Positions 16,214-24,920 of a DNA stretch of 34,027 nucleotides are shown in pieces. The notes under the pieces are model-generated. The model was not told where the DNA came from and ran no database searches. It saw nothing but the letters and a program-made list of their open reading frames with translations. Source of the DNA: an uncultured Gluconobacter sp. (GTDB lineage Bacteria; Pseudomonadota; Alphaproteobacteria; Acetobacterales; Acetobacteraceae); assembly GCA_937880175.1 (NCBI GenBank), contig CALFLO010000029.1, forward strand, positions 1 through 34,027, written 5' to 3'. The stretch's first letter is position 1; the number at the start of each line of letters is the position of its first letter. Made by a program: the position numbers and the translations under genes.

Positions 16214-17427
16214 CAGACGGCCTCTGATCCCGCGCCAGGGCTGCCCGGGTTCACCTTTCCGGATAGCTCTGTCACCAGACAATGAAGATTGTGCAGCCGG
16301 AAAAGCTGCGGCGCGAAGGCCTCGTCCTGAGGGGGCCGGTTCTCGTCTTGGGTCTCCGAGCTGCCCCGCAACTCACCCGCAGCCGGCCCGAGAAAAATGT
16401 ACCCTTCGCGCTGACAAATCACGGTAGAATCGCGCTCGGCCAGCCTCTGGATCAGCTTCCGATCGGACAGATTTCGGATTTCCGCGATAAATCTGCGGCT
16501 AGTCTCCTCATTGCCCTGATCGACGAGCGCGCCTTTTGTCGAGGCCAGATCGCGCAATTGTTTTAGCGGCCCGGCGGCGACTTCGGCTGCCTCCGCTTCT
16601 GACGGGCGCACAGGCTGATTATCGTCGCGAAGCTTCAGCAGGTGCTGTTCCAACTTGTCCAACACTGACAACGCAGCATCGCGCAGATCCATAAAAGCCG
16701 CGCCTGCGCGCAGATCCGACCAATGATCCGGCGCCAGCCCCGCCAATGCGGTTTCCTGGTCTAAATGCGTGGAGCTGGGGCCAGTGCCAAGGCGCGCCAG
16801 GTCCCGGCGCCGGGTCGAGCCGGGATCATTTCCGTCGAGTAATCGGGCAAGGATCAGTTTACGCACAGCTTCCGGGACAGCCCCAACCGGGGAAAGCACT
16901 GCCAGGGCCTCCTTCAGGCCATGTGGCTGTCTGCCATGCGCCCAAGCACCAAGCAAACGGCGCGGTTCTTTCATCGCATTCAGTTCCAACAGCTCTCTGC
17001 CAGCGCTATGTATGCGGAACGCGCCGTAGCGACTGCCCTGCACGAACCCGAGTGCGACTAGAGGCTGCACCATCGCCATGCGGATCGGCTGAACCACATA
17101 AGTTCCGCGACGCCTGAGATTGTGGAAACTGCTATCCTTCAAGCCCTGCATCTTCCTCGCCCCTCGCACGCGGAGATCCTGCGGGCCTGCGATGACTTCA
17201 AGCATGACGCGCGCCTCGACCGCGTTGCCGACAGGCAGTGCTGGCACACCAAGTTCCTCGGCGATAGAGATTGCCAGAACCGACCAAAGGATAGGCATGG
17301 GAAACCACATGCCGCCGATTCCGGGGACCGCCCGATCATTGAAATGACGAACCGCCGCCGCAAGCCCGAGGTTCTGCTGGCGTCGTTGCGAAACCACGGT
17401 ATCGGGCGCAAGTATTCCCCAATGCAT
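16213..17427 (-). CDS. Protein of unknown function, middle gene of the five-gene operon
   Basis: This 404-residue protein overlaps both neighbours by one base (TGATG at each end). I do not recognise the family. The N-terminal half is mostly helical with a Trp/Pro-rich segment (GIGGMWFPMPILWSVLA, about 37-53), followed by a region around 110-150 reading RRGTYVVQPIRMAMVQPLVA then GAFRIHSAGRELLEL, which looks like a winged-helix domain. The C-terminal half (about 215-345) is rich in charged helices and may form a coiled coil. There is no nuclease, ATPase or membrane motif. Its fixed place between the nuclease-helicase pair and the phospholipase D-like gene suggests an adaptor or DNA-recognition role (inference). 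Confidence 0.8.
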   Translation of the reverse strand: MHWGILAPDTVVSQRRQQNLGLAAAVRHFNDRAVPGIGGMWFPMPILWSVLAISIAEELGVPALPVGNAVEARVMLEVIAGPQDLRVRGARKMQGLKDSSFHNLRRRGTYVVQPIRMAMVQPLVALGFVQGSRYGAFRIHSAGRELLELNAMKEPRRLLGAWAHGRQPHGLKEALAVLSPVGAVPEAVRKLILARLLDGNDPGSTRRRDLARLGTGPSSTHLDQETALAGLAPDHWSDLRAGAAFMDLRDAALSVLDKLEQHLLKLRDDNQPVRPSEAEAAEVAAGPLKQLRDLASTKGALVDQGNEETSRRFIAEIRNLSDRKLIQRLAERDSTVICQREGYIFLGPAAGELRGSSETQDENRPPQDEAFAPQLFRLHNLHCLVTELSGKVNPGSPGAGSEAV

Positions 17428-20400
17428 CAGTTAACTCCGGCCTGTGCAAAAGGTCCCGCTGACGCGCCCCTATCTGCCAGTTCTAGCCATCCGTGATCGA
17501 CCCAAAACACCGCCACGCCCTGCAGCGGATGCTGCGGGTATAGTCCGGCCAACAGTCCGGCATAGCTGGAAAGCTGTGGCCAATAGTGGCCAAACCCCTC
17601 ACCACCGCCGCCGGATTTATGATCGATCAGCATCGCGCCTCCCGGGCCGATGGCGAGAAGGTCGAGAGTGCCGGGGATCTCTGCACCCTCGAGCGTGTGG
17701 CCAAGCACCGGGATCTCGGCGCGCAGATCCGTATAGCCCTGATCGGCAAGCCAGGCTTTCAGCGCCGTGGCGCGCTCGGCCACCAGCGCAAGAGTGACGT
17801 CTTCAAGCCCGGTCGCGAGAGCCAAAGCCGGGGCCAGATCGGGCCGGGTCAGGTATGTGCGCAGCGCCAGATGCAGTGCTGTGCCGCGGTAGGCATCGTT
17901 CAGTACCTTGGGCCAAGGTGCTCCGATGTCGATACGGCGGGACACGGGCGGCACCCCCGCGCTGCGGGTTTGCGAGGGCTGCAGACGCCAGAGCGTCAGC
18001 GGTGTCACCGGTAACGGCGCAGCGGCACCGAAGCGCAGCGCTGAGGCTACCGCACCGCCTGCGTATTCGGTAAATCCCGCCTCTTCAGGCAGTTGCGTGA
18101 TCAGCGCCGGGCAATCCACGCCATTGATGCGCAGGCTACCCACCCCGATCTGCGGCGCGCAGGTATCTAACAGAATATGAAACAGGTTCGTAGCCTCGGG
18201 CGCGTCTTCTTTACGGTCCTTCAGAAACCCCGGCCATTCCAACAGGAGCCGGTCACGGGCACGGGTCAGGGCGACATAGAGAAGGTTTTTCGCATTGGCT
18301 TCAAAATCGGCGCGGCGGTCTTCGATGAAACGATGGGTCGCCTCGGGCGCGGCAAAGCCGGGCGAGTGGATCAGGCTCGCGGACCCCAGCACCACCGCCA
18401 TATCGTCGATTCGATCCAAGGCATCGAAACGGGTCGCAGTGGAGCCCGCACGTTCCTCGATGCCATAGTCGAACTCGGCGACGACAGTAATCGGCCATTC
18501 CCGCCCTTTGGAGGCGTGCCAGGTAACAATCTCGACTGCCTCGGCGCTGTTGGCGGAAGGATCGGGATGACGGTCGAAATCCCGTTCCCCCCCACGGGCG
18601 TCGAGCCAGCCGAGAAAGACTTTGGCAGTCTCGCCGTGGAACCCCGAGGCGGATTTGAGGTCGCGATGCGCGGCTTCGAACTCACCCGCCTCAGCCTCTA
18701 GCCGCAAAAGATCGGCGTGGGATTGGGCGGCGTCAGGCTGACGTTTGGCCCAGAGGCGCAGGTCGGCAGCATCCAACACCAGATCAAGGGCCGCACCCGC
18801 CGGCAGGCGGACCAAAAGGTTCGACAAAGCGGCGAGCCGCATCAGCACCGGGTCATCCACCAACCGCCGTTCGATCTGGGCGGATAGTGCGTCCTGCAAG
18901 GGCAGCGGGTCCGGGCCAAGCGTGCGCAAAAGCAGCCCGGCATGGATATCCGCCGGATTGGCGGCAAAGGTGAGTGCCGCGCGGGCGGCAACAATTACCG
19001 GGCTTTTCGCCCAGCCATCCTCGGCGATCCGCACCGGAACGCCGCGCGCGCGCAGTTCCTCGGCATAGCGGGCGGCGGTGGTGTGCCGACAGACCAAGAG
19101 CGCGATATCCGAGGGCCGCGCTGGGCGAGCGGCCTTGCTGTGGCGATCGGTAATCGTATCTCCATCCGTCAGAATCCGGGCGATACGCTCGGCGATATGC
19201 TCCTGCGGCTTTGACGCTGTGCGCACGCTGCGCGACTTGACTGCGTTCAGCACTTCAATCGCTGGGCCGGCAATCGCATCGCGGGTCGGCGCCAGCGGGT
19301 TATAGCCATCGCCGAACAGCCCCGCGCCCATCGCATTGACGAATTGCATCACTGCGGGCGTCGATCGCCAGTTGCGGTCCAAAGGCTGGATGGCATCCAA
19401 GTTTGCCGCCGCCAGCGCTGTCGACAGGCGCGGATCGGCGCCCTGAAACCCCATGATCGACTGTTTGACATCGCCCACCAGCAGTGTGCGCGGCGCGTGC
19501 TGGCTCAATTGCCACAAAAGCGCGAATTGCACGGGGTTGGTATCCTGGAATTCGTCGATAATGACGCAGTCGATCTCGTCCAGCACCGCTTGCCGCACGG
19601 CAAGGTCGGTGCGGAGCAGGTGCTCAGCCCCGGTGATCATATCAGCAAAGTCGATCAGGCCGAGCGCCTTCTTGCGGGTCTCATAGGCCGCCATCACCTC
19701 TTGCGCGCAGGCGATCAGGCAGGACAGGTGCAGCTTAGCATCGGCCAGCGGGCCGGGATGGCAAGGCAGCACATCCGCCGCCGCCATGATCGTCGTGGCA
19801 AGGTCGTCATATCCCGCAGGCGTCTTGCTGGAGCGGTTAGAGATGAACAGGCTGCGCAGATCGTTCCAGACCTGCCAATCCCGATCCAGAAGATCGGGCG
19901 CGCGCTCAACACGTTTGAAAAGCGCGAGGTTTTTCTCCAGCTTCTCGACATTGGTTTTGGCGGTGATCCCGGCCATGCCGCCCTCGGGAAAGGCTGCGAT
20001 CATAACCTGCACGGCCGTCTGCAACGCGGTGGTCGCGGCGATAGGGTCGTCCAGAACCGGCCCGTAAACCGCATCCAGCCGCGTCAGTGCCGGAGCGATC
20101 AGGCCAGCGTCACGCCCCTTATCCCCAAGGCCGCGCAAGAGGTCGATTATCGATAGCACCCGAGCGCGCAAACTGTCTTCGACCGTCTCGCCCTTTACGA
20201 AGTTCGGGGCGTAACCGAACCGCTCGGGCGCGGCCTTGATCGGGTCCAGCGCCTTGGCATGTGCCAGTGCCTGACGGATCAGCAGATCCCGCTCGGCATC
20301 GCCCAGATGGCGCGGCTGCGGCGAGGCACCAGCCGCCAGAGCATGTTCGGTCAAAAGCCGCAGGCCCAGTCCATGTATGGTCGAGACATAGGCGCGCTCG

Positions 20401-20633
20401 ACCGCCATCGCCTCGACGACCAGTCCATCGGCCAGAAGGCCGGCACGGATCCTTTCGCGCAATTCGCCAGCCGCGGCCTCGGTAAAGGTGACGGCAAGGA
20501 TACGCTCGGGCCGGACAATGCCGCGTTTCACCCAATCGGACAGCTGGGCCTTGATGTGGTGGGTCTTGCCCGCGCCGGCACCCGCGGGAACGATGACCAG
20601 ACCTTGATCTGTATTGACGGGGGCCATGGTCAT
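17427..20633 (-). CDS. AddA-like UvrD/Rep-type helicase with C-terminal RecB-family nuclease
   Basis: The 1068-residue protein has every superfamily 1 helicase motif: AGAGAGKT (17-24), VTFTEAAAGELRER (48-61), DEFQDTNP (360-367), GDVKQSIMGFQGADP (387-401), RNWRST, VTWHASKGREW and YVALTRARDRLLL. The C-terminus is a RecB-type PD-(D/E)XK nuclease: E973 in AEIPVL, D991 in GTLDLL, D1004-H-K1006, and a QLSSYAGLL helix. It is somewhat shorter than a housekeeping alphaproteobacterial AddA. The ATG overlaps the previous stop as ATGA, after a GAGGAGG ribosome site. It should unwind and degrade DNA ends with its AddB-like partner. Its operon companions make a defence role more likely than routine repair (inference). 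Confidence 0.88.
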   Translation of the reverse strand: MTMAPVNTDQGLVIVPAGAGAGKTHHIKAQLSDWVKRGIVRPERILAVTFTEAAAGELRERIRAGLLADGLVVEAMAVERAYVSTIHGLGLRLLTEHALAAGASPQPRHLGDAERDLLIRQALAHAKALDPIKAAPERFGYAPNFVKGETVEDSLRARVLSIIDLLRGLGDKGRDAGLIAPALTRLDAVYGPVLDDPIAATTALQTAVQVMIAAFPEGGMAGITAKTNVEKLEKNLALFKRVERAPDLLDRDWQVWNDLRSLFISNRSSKTPAGYDDLATTIMAAADVLPCHPGPLADAKLHLSCLIACAQEVMAAYETRKKALGLIDFADMITGAEHLLRTDLAVRQAVLDEIDCVIIDEFQDTNPVQFALLWQLSQHAPRTLLVGDVKQSIMGFQGADPRLSTALAAANLDAIQPLDRNWRSTPAVMQFVNAMGAGLFGDGYNPLAPTRDAIAGPAIEVLNAVKSRSVRTASKPQEHIAERIARILTDGDTITDRHSKAARPARPSDIALLVCRHTTAARYAEELRARGVPVRIAEDGWAKSPVIVAARAALTFAANPADIHAGLLLRTLGPDPLPLQDALSAQIERRLVDDPVLMRLAALSNLLVRLPAGAALDLVLDAADLRLWAKRQPDAAQSHADLLRLEAEAGEFEAAHRDLKSASGFHGETAKVFLGWLDARGGERDFDRHPDPSANSAEAVEIVTWHASKGREWPITVVAEFDYGIEERAGSTATRFDALDRIDDMAVVLGSASLIHSPGFAAPEATHRFIEDRRADFEANAKNLLYVALTRARDRLLLEWPGFLKDRKEDAPEATNLFHILLDTCAPQIGVGSLRINGVDCPALITQLPEEAGFTEYAGGAVASALRFGAAAPLPVTPLTLWRLQPSQTRSAGVPPVSRRIDIGAPWPKVLNDAYRGTALHLALRTYLTRPDLAPALALATGLEDVTLALVAERATALKAWLADQGYTDLRAEIPVLGHTLEGAEIPGTLDLLAIGPGGAMLIDHKSGGGGEGFGHYWPQLSSYAGLLAGLYPQHPLQGVAVFWVDHGWLELADRGASAGPFAQAGVN

Positions 20634-23176
20634 TCCTCCTCGAGCGTGCGAATGAAGGCGGTGATCAGGGCCGAGCCATCGGTCAGCGCATAGGGGGTGA
20701 AGCCGGCTTCTTTCTTGAAGAAGGCCGCATCCTCAGAGGTGTTCAGCACGACCCGTCCTGCACCAAGTTCGGCCAAGCGTTCCGCCAGCTTGGCTACCGC
20801 CCCGGCATTCACCGCATCGCCCATGTCGCGGGCGGACGAGCCCTCGGGCAGGACCAGACCCGAAGTCAGCAGCCCGCCATCATTCATTAGGTGATAGGCG
20901 ACCGCCACCTTGCGGCCGATCAGCGGGTCCATGCCGTCACCTTCGCGCCGCATCGGCCGCGCTATCATATCAGCGTAAAGCCCTGCCTGCAGATCCCAGC
21001 CCGCCTCCATCCGCTGCCGTCGGCCCTTGGTGCCGCTTTTCTTGTGATCGATGATCAAGAGCGCACCATCAGGCAGTTCAAGGATCGCGTCGGCTTTGCC
21101 ATGCAGATTGATGCCATGCGCCTCACCGGCCAGCCAGATTTCATTGCCGATGATCTTGGCATTGAGCGCCAGCAAGTGATCGCGCCAGCGCAGGGCCGCC
21201 GCCATGATCTCACGCTCCAAACCGCGGCGCTCCATCTCCCATGACGGGCTGCGCAGATAGCCCGCGTGACGGGTGAGCGCACGGTCATAGGCCTCGGGGA
21301 TCAGTTCTGCCAGCGCCTCGGCTTCCGGGAACGGCTGATCCTTCAGGAAGACATGCTCAAAGACATCATGGGCGATATTGCCCCTTGCCATCACGTCGAG
21401 CTCTTCGGTCGACCAAGACATATCCTCGGCCCCGACCTCTGCCAGAAGCCAGGCGAGCGGGCTGACAAGCAGCGTCTCGAGCCGCGAGGGCGATTGCGGT
21501 TTGGAGGTGCCGTCATCGCGCCGACGAAGGGACAGAAGGTCATGCCCCGGGAAAGCAAGCTCCTCAGGCAATTCCGCGGGTGCCGGCACCGGCATCAGAC
21601 GGTGATACGCAATCGGCCATTTCGCCGGGCTCTGACGCGAGAGATCGGTGATCAGATCGCTAGCATCCTCAACGCCCGCCACCGCCCGCGCCACCAGCGA
21701 CAACCCGGCCGAAGGTTGCAAGCGTCCACCCGCCAAATCACGCCATGGGATGAGGAAGGTGACGCTGCCGGAAACCGCCTGAAGCTGTTGATCAAGTAAC
21801 GCGAGGCTTTGCGCCAGCCCCTCGGCCCGACCGCGAAGGTGAACGCCGGTTCCCGCGTGTATCGCAGCGATCTCGCTGTCAAGAAACAGCGGATTGGCAC
21901 GCGGGCGAGTCGGGTAAAGCCCGTCGGTGAAATCGCTGACGATCAGATGGCGGCATGGGCGCCACGGGCTTTCATACGCGGACCAAAGGCTGACGCCTTC
22001 AAGATTGCGGTCGGGATCCGCAACCATGGGCGGCGCGATCTGAATGCCACGCAGGATTTTCTCCCAATCCGGCGTGCCTTCGCCGGGGGGGACAGTCAGC
22101 CGCGCGCGGACCTGATCGCCTTTTCCGATCCGCTCGCAGATCCGGTCCAGCAGGAAACGCAGCTGCGGCAAGCTGCCGGCCGAGGCGCGGATATCGTCCC
22201 ACAGTTCCTTATGTGCGGGCGTGTCCGTGAGGATGGCGCCTCGGAAATCGCCACCCATGAGGCTTTCGGCAAGATCGCGCCCGGTCTGTGCCGCCCAAGG
22301 CATCAAGGGAGAAAGCGCGAGGCTTGCCAAGACCATAGCCGGAGTTGGCGGTCGCTTGGCCAGCGCCAGATGTAGCGCGGTCTCGCCAATGACATCTCGC
22401 TCGGGTAAGTGGCCCGGAAGGCCCGAGAGCGGCACTCCCTGGGCTGAGAAAGCGCGCGCGATCTGGCGCATATCATCGCCCGACAGCACGGCGATTTCAC
22501 GGGCCGAAACGCCGGACTCAATCAGCGCCCGGGCTTGGGCGGCGGCGAAATCGGCGCAGGCGGCGGGATCGCGCAGCCCATAGAACGCGAGGCTGTCATC
22601 CAGAACCCCGGCCTCGATATCTTGCGCTGAAACCCCACCCTGCAGCGCGTGCAGGCGGCTGCCGATTGCGGCCCGGGGCGTATAGGCGCTTGCGGGAACA
22701 GTGCCGAACTCGTCCCGCAACCGGGCAAAAAGCGCCTGCAGCACCGCAGGAGCTAGAGGATCCAGCGAACCTTCAACCACCGGCAACAAGCCCAGGAACG
22801 ACCCATGCGGCAGGGCCAGCACATGAGGGATCGGTGCCAGCCCCTCTGGCAGCGCATCCCCCAACCTTTGCCACAACGCGACCAGCGCCAAGAGATGCCG
22901 CTTGGCGCGGCTGTCTGGCAGGTGATCAACATTCGGCACCTTCAGATCCGGCGTGGCCAGCATAAGATCCGTCAGAGCGGCGGTCACCGCCGAGATCGTC
23001 TCGACAGGCGCATTGGCAAGACTTTCGGCCCAGACAGGGTCAGGCACCTCGGCAATTGCACGCCCGGGCGCCCATTCGGCAGAAATAGGGGCAAGGGACA
23101 ATTCGGCAAGACCGGTATCGGTCAGGCGGTATTGGAGGCCGGAGCGCGGATCAGTGACGAGGAAGGGGTAGTGCAT
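20630..23176 (-). CDS. AddB-like protein with PD-(D/E)XK nuclease domain, first gene of the operon
   Basis: The 848-residue protein resembles AddB: an inactive helicase-like middle with HLIVSDFTDGLYPTRPRANP, and a C-terminal nuclease with GNIAHDVFEHVF, GKADAILELPDG (D696), D710-H-K712 and WDLQAGLYADM. There is no N-terminal ATP-binding loop, and the C-terminal domain has no cysteines, so the iron-sulfur cluster of classical AddB is absent. The start at 23176 follows an in-frame stop closely; an AGGAG lies 14 bases upstream, which is a wide spacing, so the start is only likely. No other gene precedes it; IS3 debris begins within about 100 bases, so the native promoter may be lost or supplied by the IS remnant. 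Confidence 0.83.
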   Translation of the reverse strand: MHYPFLVTDPRSGLQYRLTDTGLAELSLAPISAEWAPGRAIAEVPDPVWAESLANAPVETISAVTAALTDLMLATPDLKVPNVDHLPDSRAKRHLLALVALWQRLGDALPEGLAPIPHVLALPHGSFLGLLPVVEGSLDPLAPAVLQALFARLRDEFGTVPASAYTPRAAIGSRLHALQGGVSAQDIEAGVLDDSLAFYGLRDPAACADFAAAQARALIESGVSAREIAVLSGDDMRQIARAFSAQGVPLSGLPGHLPERDVIGETALHLALAKRPPTPAMVLASLALSPLMPWAAQTGRDLAESLMGGDFRGAILTDTPAHKELWDDIRASAGSLPQLRFLLDRICERIGKGDQVRARLTVPPGEGTPDWEKILRGIQIAPPMVADPDRNLEGVSLWSAYESPWRPCRHLIVSDFTDGLYPTRPRANPLFLDSEIAAIHAGTGVHLRGRAEGLAQSLALLDQQLQAVSGSVTFLIPWRDLAGGRLQPSAGLSLVARAVAGVEDASDLITDLSRQSPAKWPIAYHRLMPVPAPAELPEELAFPGHDLLSLRRRDDGTSKPQSPSRLETLLVSPLAWLLAEVGAEDMSWSTEELDVMARGNIAHDVFEHVFLKDQPFPEAEALAELIPEAYDRALTRHAGYLRSPSWEMERRGLEREIMAAALRWRDHLLALNAKIIGNEIWLAGEAHGINLHGKADAILELPDGALLIIDHKKSGTKGRRQRMEAGWDLQAGLYADMIARPMRREGDGMDPLIGRKVAVAYHLMNDGGLLTSGLVLPEGSSARDMGDAVNAGAVAKLAERLAELGAGRVVLNTSEDAAFFKKEAGFTPYALTDGSALITAFIRTLEEE

Positions 23177-23272
23177 GAATGGCCTGCAATCTCCTGATCA
23201 GGAAAACTGTAACGAGGATGAGGGCTTGGGTATCGAGGACGACTTCTTGGTTCCAGCCGAGCGCGTGGTCCG

Positions 23273-23470
23273 GTCGCTGAACCAGAGAGGTGGACCCGTT
23301 TGTTCGGACAGTTTTGGGTTTTGAATAAGCGATAGCCGGTTGTTGTTATGCCGCCGTTTTGACAGTGTGTCATGATACGCTTCTTCGGGTGTTCGTCTAG
23401 GCAGTGCCGAATGCGAACGTTCTGTGTTGTAGTGCACGATCCATGCGGTGAGCCCGGCTCGCAGTTGGAG
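23273..23470 (-). pseudogene. C-terminal fragment of an IS3-family transposase (OrfB)
   Basis: The minus strand encodes LRAGLTAWIVHYNTERSHSA, then LPRRTPEEAYHDTL and KLSEQTGPPL, the typical end of an IS3-group OrfB with its YN-x-x-R-x-HSAL motif. The catalytic core and OrfA are missing, and the sequence just upstream (23471-23599) does not continue the match. The fragment separates the five-gene operon from the IS5-type element and probably marks an insertion into one end of that element. Confidence 0.75.
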
Positions 23471-23599
23471 GGATCGAAGAACCGTTGGTTGATGCGCTTG
23501 GCTCGTGATTTCAGGGTTGTGGCGTATTAATTGAAGATTCTTGGGGTAGCTTTCGATCTGCATTTTGAACAGATCGAGGGGCTGTCACCCGCTGGATAG

Positions 23600-24612
23600 C
23601 TACGCGCTCGCGTTCAACCTTTCAAGGAAGAGGAAGCGGCGCATGTTGCAGACGATATTGGCCAGTCCGATCCTCATGGTGGCTCGCGTTATGCCCACTA
23701 TCCGGATGAACAATCCCATCTGCGATTTCTGATCGGCAAAGACATGCTCGACGCGGGATCGAATTACCGACTTTCTCGCGTTGGACCGCTGGATATGGCG
23801 AGGCGTCGTCTTGAGATGCGGCTTTACCCTGTGGGCTTTCGAGACGAAACCCTCTTTCTCCATGCATTCCTCATTGGCTTTGGAGCGGTAGGCAGTGTCG
23901 GCCTACACCGCTGAGGCGGTATTGGTTTTATCCAGCAAACCCTCTCTCACTCGCACGCCATCACTGGCGGCGACATCCGTCGTCTTCCATTTGCGGATCA
24001 GTCGAAACTTCCGGTCGATGGAGACATCGGATTTTTAGCCAAAGAACGGGATGGCAAGATCCGTTGACAGGATCGTCCCAACATCCTGCCGCTTTGCTGT
24101 GGTGAACTTCAGTGTCCATCGCGCATGACGGTTCTTGTGCGACAGTTTGGTGGGTTTATCCTGCGTGTCTTGTGGGATCTGTCCCGCCCAAAGATCGGCT
24201 TTCTCAGCGTTGGTGTTGCGCAGGTTCGCGTCAAATCGCTCAAACAGTCTTTCCAATGGCACCCCCATGTGTCAGGCGTTCGCGAAACAGCCAGACGGTT
24301 TTGGCATCCGGCACCCGGTCCGATAGCCTCCGACCAAGAAAGCGCATAAAAGACAGGCGATCGTTGATCAGATATTCCGTCCGCTCATCAGAGATGATTG
24401 TTCAACGTCTGGATGACCAGGATCTTGAACATCAGCACCGGATCAAACGGGAGACGACCGCCTTTGCTTCTGTCTGAATAGGCCAGTGCTCGGTTCAGAT
24501 CAGAGCGAAAGACTTCAAAATCCACAGTCCGGGAAAACGCTTCGAGCTGATCGCCGAGCCCACTTAATCGAGCAAGCCGCTTTTCAACATCAAAGAAACC
24601 AAACTGTACCAT
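23600..24612 (-). pseudogene. Decayed IS5-family transposase
   Basis: The transposase starts at the ATG at 24612 (MVQFGFFDVEKRLARLSGLG) after a GGGGG ribosome site and can be followed to LERLNASA at 23600, but only with three repairs. A frameshift near 24390-24400 follows LVIQTLNN (expected SDERTEYLINDRLSF lies in another frame), a TAA stands at 24035 after DLAIPFFG, and a TAG at 23903 replaces a tryptophan before ADTAYRSKANEE. The late SRVEHVFADQK block carries the catalytic glutamate. The element is therefore dead unless supplied in trans. Family placement rests on the DDE blocks and the terminal repeat shared with 11562-11652. Confidence 0.85.
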
Positions 24613-24663
24613 GAGCCGCCCCCAAATCACCATGGAAGGAATCACACAGAGGCCCTCAAAACC

Positions 24664-24680
24664 AGAGGGTTTTTCGAACC
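24664..24680. repeat. Outer end (terminal inverted repeat) of the IS5-type element
   Basis: AGAGGGTTTTTCGAACC lies about 50 bases upstream of the decayed transposase start and is identical to 11636-11652. The matching opposite end of this element was not found near 23500-23600, so that end is deleted or interrupted by the IS3 fragment. Confidence 0.8.
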
Positions 24681-24804
24681 ATCCACCTGAAGAACATCAT
24701 CCCGATTCATGCCCTTCGCGCCGCTTTACTGGCACGCCTCGCGCACAACATTACTACACTGGATTTCGGCGCCGAATGATTCCAGGTTACGGGTGCAGAA
24801 ACGC

Positions 24805-24827
24805 AAAAGGCCGCCTGTGAGACGGCC
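24805..24827 (-). terminator. Factor-independent terminator (minus strand)
   Basis: GGCCGCCT (24809-24816) pairs with AGACGGCC (24820-24827, one wobble pair on the transcript) around a 3-base loop, and the minus strand continues with four T. No coding gene ends here; it follows RNA copy 2 on the minus strand. Confidence 0.75.
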
Positions 24828-24920
24828 CAAGTATTTGTTTTTAAGCAAAATTAATAGTTGCGAACACACACAACTGAAGAAAACTGCTGCTTGTCGTCGG
24901 GTTCGTTGAGTGTGTGGTGC
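24805..24920 (-). ncRNA. Structured RNA candidate, copy 2
   Basis: The conserved core (24877-24906) matches copy 1 at 11169-11198: AAGAAAACTGCTGCTTGTC, two variable bases, CGGGTTCGT on the plus strand. Next to it is a hairpin (AGTTG at 24856-24860 with CAACT at 24871-24875) whose loop CACACA (24865-24870) can pair with TGTGTG (24911-24916), and a terminator at 24805-24827. The pairing segment starts exactly four bases after GGGTTCGT in both copies although its sequence differs completely. Length (about 115 bases), order and strand agree with copy 1. No promoter is clear upstream; the rest of 24681-24804 and 24921-25093 shows no gene. Confidence 0.5.

Noticed and set aside
16214..16282. Longer start for the phospholipase D-type protein at 16282.
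   Set aside because: It lies inside the 404-aa gene, while the ATG at 16213 forms the same TGATG overlap as the other junctions.
11871..23176. Assignment of the operon as DISARM because of the SNF2 helicase and phospholipase D-type genes.
   Set aside because: No DUF1998 protein and no methyltransferase are present, and AddAB-like genes are not part of that system.
17427..23176. Assignment of the two large genes as the housekeeping addAB repair pair.
   Set aside because: AddB lacks its usual cysteines and ATP loop, the genes are coupled to three defence-type genes and lie among IS remnants; a canonical pair should be sought elsewhere.
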